Shown: positions 32,682-43,660 of the stretch, piece by piece
How the letters are laid out: each line of letters begins with the position of its first letter
Position numbering within the stretch: position 1 is the first letter of the stretch
Source: [Phialemoniopsis] sp. UDSM-2020
Lineage: Eukaryota > Ascomycota > Sordariomycetes > Thyridiales > Thyridiaceae
Length of the DNA stretch: 64,000 nt
NCBI GenBank assembly: GCA_018873225.1
Contig: JAEILZ010000001.1
Coordinates: 8,494,001 to 8,558,000, forward strand
Direction: 5' to 3'
Program-made: the position numbers and the translations under genes
The notes under the pieces: model-generated
Told to the model about the DNA's origin: nothing
The model's database searches: none
Seen by the model: only the letters and a program-made list of their open reading frames with translations

Positions 32682-33792
32682 CTAGCGAAACGTTGTGACC
32701 TTCCCAAAAGTATCGGCCATGCCCCAGATGCCCATGCGTAGACAGCTTAGCTGAACAATCTGTGAGTGATCCACAAAGACATTGACGTCGGCCCCAAACT
32801 CCCTGATGTACCAGTTGAAGACCTTGGGGTCTGCCGCCTCGAACATGACCTTCTCGGCCGGCAGCTCCTTGAGAATTGCCTGAATGACATCAGTGCGCCA
32901 CGACGTCACGTTCTCGGTGATGCCCTCGCTCTCAATCATGATGCGCTCGACGCCGGCGTCGACGAACCGCCGGCCGAGCGCCAGCAGCTTGGACGGGTCC
33001 GACGTCCCCATGCTCTCGAGCTCCGAGGCCTGCGTGTCCCCGCCGGCGCCAAACTGGATCCCGATCTCGGGCTTGGCCTTGAGGCCGGCGTTCTGCACGC
33101 GGTCGACGAGGCGCACAAAGTCGTCGGGCGGGATGGACAGGAAGCCCGTGGAGACCTCGACGACGTCGAAGCCTAGCGACTTGCACTTGGCCAGATAGCG
33201 GTCTACGGCCGTGTGCGGGTCCGACTGCGTCAGGACGTGCTCGATCCAGCCTCCCTGGAAACAAGTGATTAGACTCGTGATAATGCAAAGAGGGTCTATG
33301 CCTTTTCTCTTTGGCGAGGATAACGCACAGTCGACACGTAAGCCCCGTGCTCGTGAGCCAGGTCGATGAGCTCGCGCAGCTTAGCCTCGGGGAACAATGA
33401 AAAGGAGCCGCCCGCAAACTTGACTCCGTCTACATGGTGGCCCATACTGCGAATAATATCGGCTCAGCCTGGGACCTTCCGGCCAAAGAGTTGGGGAGGA
33501 TGAACATGACTTGCGTTTCGAGCACATCGCGCAGATAATTTGGACCCATCGCCGAGTAGTACGGACCCCGGATCTCGGTGACGCCCACCTTGCGCGGCTT
33601 GGGCGGTCTCGTGTTGTGGCGGATAAAGCCGAAGCCGTCATCGTCTTCAAGGAGGATCTTTGGGTTGCTTTGTGCTGATGCTTGTAGTCTAGTGCCGCTT
33701 GTGAACGGCCGGGCCGGGGAAGCGAGTACCGCAGCCGGCAATTCGCGGCGCATTAGCGGCCGTAGCGTGCGGACGCATGTGCGGAGTGCCAT
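32682..33792 (-). CDS. Phosphosulfolactate synthase (ComA/HSA32) family protein, mitochondrial-type N-terminus
   Basis: Three exons, complement(join(32682..33254, 33329..33446, 33506..33792)), encode 325 aa. The first intron has a non-ideal GTTCAT donor but is the only one that keeps frame into GHHVDGVKFAGGSF. Family signatures are RGPYYSAMGPNYLRDVLE, VKFAGGSFSLFPE, GFDVVEVSTGFLSIP, KPEIGIQFGAGGD and MIESEGITENV, then VMFEAADPKVFNWYIREFG and FVDHSQIVQLSCLR. ComA joins sulfite to phosphoenolpyruvate to give (R)-2-phospho-3-sulfolactate; plant HSA32 is a heat-stress homologue of unclear activity. Residues 1-40 (Arg-rich, no acidic residues apart from one Glu, ending near RPFTSG) look like a mitochondrial presequence, and are not part of ComA. 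The gene adjoins a class V PLP enzyme and a TauD-type dioxygenase, hinting at sulfite or sulfonate metabolism. Confidence 0.88.
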
Positions 33793-34224
33793 TTCGACTG
33801 AACTGAAATGTAGAACGACAAAAATCCAAGGCAATATGCAATCAACAATATCTGAGGCCTTAATTGAGAAAAACCAACAATCATCTGTCAGTCTATCAAT
33901 CAGGGAACAATCTCAAAAGGGAGCAAGAGGCAATCCTTGCGCCGTGTGAACAACGTATGACATCACCTCCGGGCCCCAGACGTGGGCCCTGCGCAATCAC
34001 CGAAGCACCTGTTTTGACGTAAACATGACGGCCAGAAACCACCCAATCAAGTGTATCTGTTCTATCTGAATGATTACTCGAGTGGAGGCGTAGGGCCTCT
34101 GGTGCCGATGAGTTCAGCTGCAAAATCACCATTGTCCCCCCATCCGTCTCATCCATGGATACCTGGAATACCTCAACGTCTTTTCCACGACAGCGCATCT
34201 GATCAACTCCCCTCTTCACTTCTT
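33793..34224. promoter_or_regulatory. Promoter region of phosphosulfolactate-synthase-like gene
   Basis: 432 bp between the start of this minus-strand gene and the stop of the class V PLP gene. It contains a GGGCCC-type pair near 33975-33991 (CGGGCCCC and GGGCCC either side of AGACGT). No established binding site is recognised. Confidence 0.4.
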
Positions 34225-35593
34225 CTAAGAGAGAACCTTGTCCAGAGCAGCGATCAATACCTTAATTTCATCCTCTGTCATTGGGTTTAGTTTCCAGCAT
34301 AATTATAAGGGATCAAGGGTCTCAATTGGACTTACCAGTGTTGTAATGGACCATGCCAACCCTCACGATGCCTGTCTTGCCGAGGCCGAGGAAGTCTTCC
34401 ACCAGCCTGTTCGAGTAAAAGGATCCCCATCTGAACCCTAGGTTCGAGTCTTTTTCAACCGTCTCGACCAATTCCTGAGAGTCCCATCCCTTGACTGTGA
34501 AGCTGACCGTGGCCACTCGCTTCGAAGTGTCAGCACTTCTCTCGCCGTGAACAAGTACGTCGTCCTTCGAGTTCAGATACTCGAGCAGTGCGCCCTGAAG
34601 CTTGGCCTCGTGTTTGACGATGGCCGCTTCCTTGCCTTCCATGTACTGTACCACCGCCGGCAGTGACGGGACCAGCTCATAGCTTGCTGAACCAAGCCCG
34701 AGCTTGTCCGCCAGCGATGCGCTCGGATTGAAGAAGTGGCCAAGCGATCGCACCTGTGACTGCGCCCGCCGACCGGCCCAAAGCATAGACAGGTGCGGAC
34801 CGTACACCTTGTACCACGAAAAGGCATACACATCGCATCCTAGCGTCTGCACGTCGATAGCCCGGTGCGGAGCATACGCGACTGCATCGACGACCACAAT
34901 GGCCTGTGCGCAGGCCGAGTGTACGAGAGCCGAGATCCCGCCCACGTCGTGGATGGTGCCGAGGATGTTGCTGGCATGCGTGAAGGCAACAAGCCGCGTG
35001 CGGTCCGAAAGCAGAGGGTAAAGGCCCTCAACAGTGAGCTTGGGGTTCTCCGTGGACGAAGGACGCCACCACTTGAGGTTCAGTTGTTGTCGAGCAGCGA
35101 GATCGACCCATGGCGCGATGTTGGCCTCGTGGTCAATGGCGGAAACCACCAGCTCGTCGCCGGCGTTGAAGCTCAAGGAGTAGGAGAGATTGCGGAAGAG
35201 CTGGGTCGTCGATGGGCCAATGACTTGTTTGGCTACATGTTAGCTTGAAAGATGAAGTGAGAAGATACTATTTGAAGCATCATACCGACTTCGTCCAATG
35301 GAGCATTGACGTATTTCGCCGCTGCGGCATAGCCTGCTTTGTACTTCTCCATGGCCGCCTTGCCGGCGGTGTAAGTTGCGCCGAGCTGAACATTGGAGGT
35401 ATGTAGCCAGTCGGTGATTCTATGTGAAGAACGTGAGCAGACTGGTCCAACAAACACTGACACAGCGGCAATCTTACGCTTCAGCGACACTCCCCAAGGT
35501 CTGACTGCCACCAGCATTGTCAAGGAAGATCTGGTCTGCCTTGAGTGCCGGGAAAGCGCCCCTCACCTCGTCCATGTCAAGTGCGTTGACCAT
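34225..35593 (-). CDS. Class V PLP enzyme, cysteine-desulfurase-like
   Basis: Four exons, complement(join(34225..34274, 34336..35223, 35286..35419, 35478..35593)), encode 395 aa. The last 50-nt exon gives EDEIKVLIAALDKVLS. The N-terminus carries FLDNAGGSQT, the middle SAIDHEANIAPW (ring-stacking His), VVVDAVAYAPH (Asp near 196, N1 of PLP) and FSWYKVYGPH (Schiff-base Lys near 222). These place it in aminotransferase class V, in the branch annotated as cysteine-desulfurase-like (TIGR01976). A mobile-loop Cys as in IscS/SufS is not evident, so true desulfurase activity is doubtful; C-S or C-N lyase or transaminase chemistry is possible. It lies between a phosphosulfolactate-synthase homologue and a TauD-type dioxygenase, all on the same strand. 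A cysteate- or sulfonate-related substrate is an inference from context. Confidence 0.88.
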
Positions 35594-36077
35594 GTTGGAT
35601 CCGATATCTCGTCTGTCGGTCCCTAAAAACAATAGACCTAGGAGTATGTGATGAGTCTTGTGATGACTGGAACAAAGCTGACTTTGACTTCGGACTCCGT
35701 GGTCCTTTATTTGTTGTATAAGTCTACCTATCTATTGATACAGGCGGGGCACGCTACGTGTTGGTCAAGATGATCCGGTTTTGAGGGGTATCTCCGAGTT
35801 TGTACGGCGCTTAATGGAGGCTAATATCTTCGAGTTGAGCGATCGATCGGGCTACTGGCCCAGTGGGCTGCATTACGCAATCAATGCATCTTTGACCCAA
35901 GTGTTGCATGCACGTACTACCCGGAGAACATCATTATTGAAGTCATCCTTAAAGGTTTGTATGAGACAGAAACGAGTCATCAGTCGACTTTTGTACTTCA
36001 ATGTATGATTCTACCCTGAAGATCCTGAGCCTCAAAGTGTGATCTCTCGAAATTGAGAATGCTCCGTAGACATGCGA
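35594..36077. promoter_or_regulatory. Promoter region of class V PLP gene
   Basis: 484 bp upstream of the PLP gene and downstream of the dioxygenase gene. It holds CGG-N3-CCG at 35691-35699 (CGGACTCCG), a possible Zn2Cys6 site. No gene is seen. Confidence 0.4.
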
Positions 36078-37517
36078 TTAGTGAGCGTACAAGTGCTCGT
36101 TGTCCGGGGGAGTGTAGGTTGCTTGAGTTGGAATGCCAGCAAGAGCAGTGATTCGGATGAAGTGGCGGCGATACTCCATGTTATCCAGAACAGCTGAGTG
36201 AAGCAGTACACGCTGTCAAAAACAATTAGTATGCACTCTTGACATTTGTTCAGTAGTTGGATCAGGGGCAGATACATACCTGATCCCAGACACAGACGTC
36301 GCCCTCGTTCCACTTGTATCGCGCCTGGAAGTCAGCGCCCTTGGTGACGTGGTCGCTGAGGAACTTGAGGAGCATATCGCTCTCCTCATGGCGCAGACCC
36401 TCGAAATGGGTGATGCGCTCCGGGTTGATATAGAGCGACTTGTAGCCGGTAGACTGCGAGTCACTGTCATTAGTGTCGGGTTCTGTGACCGAAAGTCAAA
36501 CTGCGAAAGACATACAAGCTGCTCGTAAACGACAGGGTGAAGAGACTCAACCTCCCGCCTCCTGCTGGCGCCACCCACTCGCGCCGCCTTGGCCGCCATA
36601 ACCTTGGATGAGTGGACGGCCTTGAGTCCGCAAAGGAACTGCTTCATGGGCGGACTCAGGCGCTCATACGCCTCGACAAGCGATGCGACAGGGGTGTCTC
36701 CGCCGGTGGGGGCATCAGCCTGCATGCAGCAGAAGAAGGTGATGCCTGGAGGCTGTCGCTCCTGGGTCTGGTCGATGTGCCAAATTGCTCGGCTCAGGCG
36801 GTTGGGCCACCAGTGCTTGCGGACCGTGTTGACGTTGTCCTGGTAGACGACGGAGATTTCGGTGGAGCCAAGAGGCCGAGGCTGCACGGCGTGCTGGTGG
36901 AGCTGGCCGTAGTAGCGCACCATATCGAGCTTCCTCTCCATGGAGGTGTCACGGAAGGTCTGCTTAACCTTGTCGTTACTTGCAAAGAAGACAATGCCCT
37001 TCTTCGCGGCCAGCAGTGCGAGCTGGTCTTGGCCGGCCTTGTCCAGGGATGCCAAGTCCAGCCCCTTCACAATCACACCAACATAAGGCGTGATCTTTCA
37101 AACCTTCTGGTTAGCGACATTTCTTGAACAATGGATATAGACCGACTGTGAGATGGGTCATCGACACAAGAGGTAGGGGGCCAACGAGAGGATCGTCTGG
37201 GATATCATGACCGCCAAGCCGAGCTCAATGGTCTGGTCAAGGACTAGGCATCAAACGAGATTACTTACATCCTCAACCGTCACGTGGTCGTTGTAGAACA
37301 CTGGCATGGCAGGGTCGGCATCCAGTGCCCGGTCATGGTAATCAAACGGCTCCGGGTCTGGAAAGGTTTCGTTGGGGTCTTTGTACGGGGCGTACTCGGG
37401 GTACTTCATGCCCTCCGTGTTGACTAGGACGGTTTTGGTCTTATCGACAGCCGCAGCGCCCTTGGCCTCGAACGTCGTGACCGATGCTGGGGCAATCGTT
37501 GTTGCACTTGGCGCCAT
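36078..37517 (-). CDS. TauD/TfdA-type 2-oxoglutarate- and Fe(II)-dependent dioxygenase
   Basis: Four exons, complement(join(36078..36212, 36280..36453, 36516..37094, 37269..37517)), encode 378 aa with all introns in phase 0. Iron ligands are in place: WHIDQTQERQPPG (His about 189, Asp about 191) and the distal His of RVLLHSAVLDNMEYRRHFIR (His about 339), with Arg about 350/354 for 2-oxoglutarate. The block KKGIVFFASND is also typical. The family hydroxylates the carbon bearing a sulfonate, sulfate or ether group and releases sulfite, sulfate or phenol; yeast Jlp1 and bacterial TauD are sulfonate members. Fungal members also include enzymes on xanthine and others, so the substrate is inferred from the neighbouring sulfur-type genes. 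It is divergent from an MFS carrier, a typical enzyme-transporter pair. The 174-nt first intron is long for this locus and could hide a small exon. Confidence 0.9.
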
Positions 37518-38155
37518 ACTGGTTGATTCTGATTGATAACTCGAATTATGGGTTTCCGTGGTATTGACCGTTTGAGTCAATGCTTGAATATGGTAGATGA
37601 GTCTGAAATGTTCGTTATCTTTCTGATGATCTGTTTGCGATATCTGCCAAGAAGATTGACAGCTTTAATTGATGCTATTTTATATACCTAATGTCTCCTC
37701 TGGTATGCTCGCGACGGCGGTTGCCATATCCCGTCTGCTCTTGGTGATCCGGATCCTTGTCACTTATTCCCCGGCTTTGCAAAGCCCACGGAATCTTCAA
37801 TTCCGGACACTAACCGGTCACGAAAGTAAAATTGGAGACCATTTGTGGGGTAGACGGAACTCGACCGCGAGATAACAACCTTCACCAAGGCGCTAGATAA
37901 GTCCCTTTCGCTGGGGTAATGAGGGGAAGACGCGGAGGATGTGCCCGAGATAACCTTGAAACATCCAATTGGGCGCGTTGTCTTGTAATCCGGATGCTGG
38001 GAGCGTGCTTGGCTCGTTGAGTCTCGACTCAACAGATGCTCTTAAAAGGGAGCCTTTGCTGTGCCCCGGAAACCCTTCGCAGAACAGACCATCAACATCC
38101 TATCATCGTCCGATTCAATCATCCAGTGGATTCCCGCGGAAACTCAAACATCACC
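37518..38155. promoter_or_regulatory. Divergent promoter, TauD-type dioxygenase / MFS carrier
   Basis: 638 bp. A CGG-N11-CCG inverted repeat (the spacing used by Gal4-type Zn2Cys6 proteins) occurs at 37789-37805. A candidate TF is encoded 2.5 kb away at 40606. Other CGG triplets are scattered. Confidence 0.45.
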
Positions 38156-39953
38156 ATGACGCAGGCCGACGCCATCACTGACGCCCAGAGCGTCCAGAGC
38201 ATGCATGCCTCTGAGACGAAGGTAGCAGCTGGGCACCAGGAAAAAGGCGACATTGCTCTCGGCCTTGCCACCGAGCTGGACGCAGGATATCAACCTTCTC
38301 CAGAGGTTGAGCGCAGAGTACTGCGCAAGATTGACTTCATCCTGCTGCCACTCATCTCGTGCACGGCCACCTTGTCCTTCATGGACAAAGTGTCCAACAA
38401 CTTTGCTAACAATGTGAGTGGCTTGACGGGTGGAAGTCTGATTTGGCTCATGCGTGTGTGTGGAAGCTAACCAGTGTGGCATCATGCAGTTCGGCCTTTC
38501 TGATGCGCTCGGGATGCATGGCGACCAGTTCTCCTGGAGCGCCTCCGTCTTTTACTTCTCCTTCCTGGTCTGGCAGCCTGCGGTGTCGTACATGAACCAG
38601 CATTATCCCTTGGGCAAGATCGTTGCGGTGAGTAATTGACGACAACTACCTTTCTCATTTGGCTCGACTAATGTGTTGTTGGGCAGATCAACTGTATTGG
38701 ATGGGGTTTCATGGTCCTTGGCCAGGGCTTCGTCAAGAACTACGCAGGCTTTCTTGCCCTTCGCTTCTTTCAAGGTATTTTCGAGGCCTGCGTGTTACCG
38801 ACATTCCAGATGATGTGCTCCATTTGGTGGACGAGAGAGGAACAGTCGCTACGGACCGCTTTCTGGTTCAACTCTGTTTCGGGCATTCTCAGTGGCTTGT
38901 TTGCCTATGCCATTGGCCAGTGGCATGTGCAGCCTGGCTTCAAGCTGTACCAATATCTCTACATCACGTACGGTTCCTTCACTGTGGGCTGGGGGATCAT
39001 GCTCCTGTTTGCGGTGCCAGATTCCCCCGTCACGGCGTGGTTCCTCAATCACGAAGAACGACTCGCTGCCGTGGCCCGTGTCAAGAGGAACCAGACAGGC
39101 ATGATCAACCGCGAGTTCAAGCGGGAGCAAGCTATCGAGGCTGTTCTTGACCCCAAAACATGGTACTATGTCTTTTTCGCCTTGGTATCTAATCTGGTCA
39201 ATGGCGGTGTCAATGCCTTCTCGACAGTCCTCATCAAGGGTTTTGGCTTCAGTAAGTTTTGACAGGCGTGTCATTGTGGCCGAATCTGGCGACTAATACT
39301 TTGCAACTAATAGGCACCCTCAACACGACCCTCTTATCAATGCCGTGGGGTTTCCTGTCGACCGTCATCAATATCGTCATTGGGCTCTTCATCTCCTATA
39401 CGTACAACAAGCGTCTATTCTACCTTTCGGCAATTGCCTTGGTTCCTTTGACCGGCATGGCCATTCAATTCGCGCTTCTCAATGGCGGGGATAGAGGTGT
39501 CCGCCTCTTCGGCTTCTATCTTACTGCTGCGTACAACACACCCTATGTCATGCTTCTGGCACTGATTTCGTCCAACACTGCCGGTACAACCAAGAAGGTC
39601 GTTGTGAGTGGAATGGTGTGGGTTTCGTACTGCGTTGGCAATATCGCAGGCCCATTCTTCTTCCGGGACGAGGACAAGCCGCGGTACCTCATGGGAGTCG
39701 GGATGATGCTGGGCAGCTTCATTCTGCAGATTTTCCTGTCTCTCGGTTTCCGTGCTTACCTGATGCTGCTGAACAAGCGAAAGGATGCGCAGGCAGACCC
39801 GGTGAACGACCATCAGGAGGATAATGCCGCCCACGCCTTTGCGGACTTGACAGACCAGCAGGTAAGACAATTGTCCAATGTTGTGACTCTCAGCATGAAA
39901 AGGTCGATGCTAACAAGTGACTGCAGAATACGCTCTTCAGATACACGTATTGA
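38156..39953 (+). CDS. Dal5/Tna1-type MFS carrier
   Basis: Five exons, join(38156..38413, 38490..38627, 38687..39251, 39314..39861, 39927..39953), encode 511 aa. The last exon is 27 nt and ends in NTLFRYTY, a common C-terminus of this family (FRYxY). Marks include RRVLRKIDFILLPLISCTATLSFMDK at TM1 and FLALRFFQGIFEACVLPTF. They are followed by WWTREEQSLRTAFWF (the loop of Dal5 carriers), then WGIMLLFAVPDSPVTAWFL and NTAGTTKKVVVSGMVWVSYCVGNIAGP in the second half. Twelve hydrophobic segments are expected. The Dal5/Tna1 group moves small organic anions such as allantoate, nicotinate, biotin precursors or sulfonates. It is divergent from the TauD-type dioxygenase, so it may import that enzyme's substrate. 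Confidence 0.93.
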
Positions 39954-40605
39954 TCGACCAGGGTTTACTCAGTCTGGCTTACCCTAGGACTGCCACTGCT
40001 GATTACAGGGAGCTTCTACAAAGCTGATAAGGTTGCAACTGCAATGCCTGTTGGATGAGTGTTGTCTGGTGGTTGGACAAGCTAGTAGTTTTCTGGATGA
40101 CCTTGATGCGGCTGGTGAAGGAGAAGCTGGCCGTTTATGAGGCTACTCGTAAATCAGTTCTATATATGTTGTCAAGAAGGCAGAGATGTTCCCTCAAACT
40201 CAGTCTGCGAAGACTTTTAAGAGCATCATTCCCACATCCTGATTTCACGTGGAAACACCGGACATCAGTGACTCTCTAGTGATGCACACAACGATACCAC
40301 ACGTGGGGATTGACCTGTTATGCATATTGCGTGGATTGGGCATCGGCTTTTATTTGCATTCAGCATTGGGTGCTCTCTTGCAGCGGCTGTAAGTGCTCCA
40401 GAGGGCTCTGTTAGCGGCTGTCACGTGGGGAAGCAACCAGGGGATTTAGGGCGTCATACAGCGTACACCTTTTTTTGAGACCTCCCCAATCCATTTTCCC
40501 TCTCCGCCACCCAGAATTAGTTCGTTCGGGACCAAGCCTCTACGCTGCCGTATCGCTGGACTGCTGTCGAACGTTGGTACAATAGCACTCGAACGTTGAT
40601 GTAAC
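39954..40605. promoter_or_regulatory. Upstream region of Zn2Cys6 regulator 1
   Basis: 652 bp. A direct repeat TCGAACGTTG occurs at 40567-40576 and 40589-40598 just before the ATG (40606), each with an AACGTT palindrome at its core. This could be an autoregulatory or 5' UTR element. No gene is seen. Confidence 0.45.
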
Positions 40606-43600
40606 ATGGCGAATGTCGAGCAGTTGTCCCCTCACCGTACACAGTCAGCCGGGTCCGGAGCAGACCCGACCGGAATTGAGGACTCCGAGGGCCAGGGAGG
40701 TAGCGCGTCACGAAACACACGGAAAATCAAACACATCAGCAGAGCTTGCAATGGCTGCCGCCGAAGGTATGATCATTGTCTTCGACCGCATTGTTGATTA
40801 CACAGCCCTTTGTCTTTACTGTCATTTGATCCAAGCAAGAAAAGTGCCACTAAAGCTAAGCCTATGATGCACCGCCGATAGGAAGACTCGATGTGATGGC
40901 GAGAGGCCAACATGCGGTGCGCACTCTGCCTGAACTGCGTGGGCCAACGAGATCCTAACTTTCCCGTAGCACCTTGCATGACCTACAATGACCAGTGCAC
41001 CTACGATACCGCCCGAGACAGAAGGCGGCCAGTGTCCAAGGCATATGTGGCTGCCCTCGAGGATCGTGTCGCATGGCTCGAACGAAGATTGACCGAGCGG
41101 GGAGATGGAGAGGAGAGTTTCGACAGGTCCAGTAAAATAACGGACTCTAGGGATATCGAACAATCTCCAATCTCTTCTCCTGAGAGTGCACCTTTACCGG
41201 ATGTCACTGCGACTGTCCAGCCTGTCGAACGGTTGCAGGTAAGTGTGATGTCTAGCAGAAGACAGTCGTCACTTTCAGGACTCCTCTGACTTCCTTGTAC
41301 CCAACTAGATTGATAATGCCACCGGAGAGGTCCGGGAGTACGGCCCAACGTCCATGTTTAAACATCTCGAGGCGCCTGGTGGTGTCGCCGCCAGTCCGGA
41401 CCGTCCTCTGCACTCATCTTACAATACCGATACCCACATGCTGGAGGCCGTACTCGATGTTCTCGACATCCCGGCGGGATTTGACGATATCATGCACCGA
41501 GAAGCTCTTGACGCCTTCTTCGCTTACTTCAATCCATGGTGCTGGTGGGTCGACGAAGACAACTTCCGAAGCGATCTGGGCACCACCGACATCATAGGGA
41601 CAGGCTCGATAGTCAAACGCACCCTCCGCACAGCCAGCTATAGTCCCCTTCTGCACCTTGCGGTCCTCGCCATAGGAGTCATGTATCTCAAAGACCTTTC
41701 CTACACGATACGGGAGTCGATCGCCAATTCTCTCGCACGCAAAGCAGCCTCATTCCTCGAAGAGGAGGTCGAGTCAGCCAGGCTGAGTTCCGTCGCTGGG
41801 ATGATGCTGCTTGGATCACATCATGCTGGACACGCCAGGCAAAGTTTGGGCTATATATATGCTGGTGACGGACTCAGGCTGACCAGGATCCGTGAGTCTT
41901 ACCCTACCCTGTTCAAGCTATGCACACGTCGCTGAATCGTCGCACTGTAGTTGGCCTTGGTATTGATGCCTCAACCTGGGTCGAGAAGGGCCGAATCACG
42001 ATGGGCCAGAAGCGATCACGCGATCGAGTGTATCATACCGCCTTTATCCAAGACAAACTGTGGTCGACGTATGTTGGGCGAGCACCTGCTCCCAACTTAT
42101 GTCATTGGCGCATGCCTTCTCCCACGATTGCTCCCGAGGAAGACGCCAAACCGTGGTCAGGTTGGGGAGATTCCGACTTGCCCGCCTCGAGCCGGAACTG
42201 CTGGATCGCTTCAACGTTCACGTGGACCACGAAGCTGGCCAGCATAGTAGAGCTTATCGTGACTAATTTGTAGGTAACACGACTGGAGCCCAAATATTCT
42301 TACTGACGGTCGCTGAAGTTATTCCACACGCCGTGATCCCCGTTCCCCGAGCGGACGTAACGCGCGACTCGAGTTATGGTACGTGGTATAATCAAGCCAG
42401 CTATATTGTAAAGATTGCGAGAACCTTGTTGACAGAGACAACATAGCGTCCTACTTGAGAAGTGGAACGAAGAATTGCCTGAACCACTTCGGGTCGGTCA
42501 AGCGATATATCGGGGCGGCCAGAGCACGGCAACTTTACTCCCTCATGTCATAACATTGAATATGATGTATCACTTTGCCGTGATATTATTACACCGACCT
42601 GATTACGTTGATGTCTCGCGGGCGCCCGGACAAGCCACTACCACGAACAATGGCGAAACAAGTCCAGCTCTGACCGCAGCTGAGAGGTGTAACCAAGCAG
42701 CGTGAGTCTTCACTTGGCACTGATACATCACTGCAAACACGGATGGGATTTATTCAGCTGACTTCTACCTACATAGTGTACGAGTCCTGCGACTTGCCGA
42801 GGTACGTTGCATTCGCTGATGCGCCTCTTTCAGAGTGCTTCTTCACAATGAACTAGTAACTAAACCTCGAACAGGTCTTCCATAGAACTTTCGGGCTTCA
42901 CCACGCCCCGGTGTCAATGACCCAGTTCACCTTTACAGCCGGGACTATTCATCTTCTCGGAGCTGCCAACGGCATAGAACCCGACAAGATCGCGTTTGTC
43001 AAGGACTGCGTCGCCGTCTTGCGCTCCATCGGGCAGACTTGGAAGTGCGCATCACAAAGCAGCGACGTTCTCGAGCGCCTCCTCCGCGAGTGGCTTGGTA
43101 GCTCAAAGAAGGGCGCGGATGCCGAAGTGCGTATCTCGAATGTCACTGGTGCCGTCAACATCCAGAAGATGCTATTACAGGACCCAGAGGTGGCTCGACA
43201 ACTACAGCAACTAGGATGGGCTCCTCCTCAGCCATTGCGGCTGGAAACCACAAGTCAGACGGAATCGCCACCTGCGACTGAGCGGACCCAGGAAGACCTG
43301 TCATTATATGATGCACAGCCGGTGAGTCCCAAAGAAAAGAGTCTTCAGAGGTGTTTTGCAATGTACAGATCTAACATATAGCGGTACCTACAGCCCCCGA
43401 CACTACCGGTGCCTAGCCTGGGCATGAACAGTGCGAGGTGGATATCACCCTTACCAACGGGTTCCTCTTGGACGACAGAGTCAATCCCGTATACTCCCAG
43501 CCTTCTCCCCGGTGAAGATCAATCGCTCTTTGAAATGTTGATCGGAAACAATGGCATGGCGCCCGAGGCTTGGGCAAATCATTTCAATGAGGCTGCTGGC

Positions 43601-43660
43601 ACTGCTTGGCCGCCTGGATGGGGCGGAGAGACCTCCTACACGAATCCTTACCAAATGTAA
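40606..43660 (+). CDS. Zn2Cys6 transcription factor 1 (fungal_trans type)
   Basis: Nine exons, join(40606..40766, 40882..40916, 40970..41238, 41309..41891, 41951..42269, 42447..42701, 42777..42801, 42875..43321, 43382..43660), encode 790 aa. The zinc cluster is split over three exons and only appears after splicing: C48-x2-C51-x6-C58-x6-C65-x2-C68-x6-C75. A short coiled coil follows (AALEDRVAWLERRL, about 93-106), then the middle homology region with FFAYFNPWCWWVDEDNF, AFIQDKLWSTYVGRAP and LEKWNEELPEPLR. This fungal-specific region is typical of XlnR/AmdR-type activators. The fifth intron (177 nt) is longer than the others, and that junction is the least certain part. Position next to the dioxygenase/MFS pair suggests a pathway-specific regulator of the sulfur-type group. 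Confidence 0.85.
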
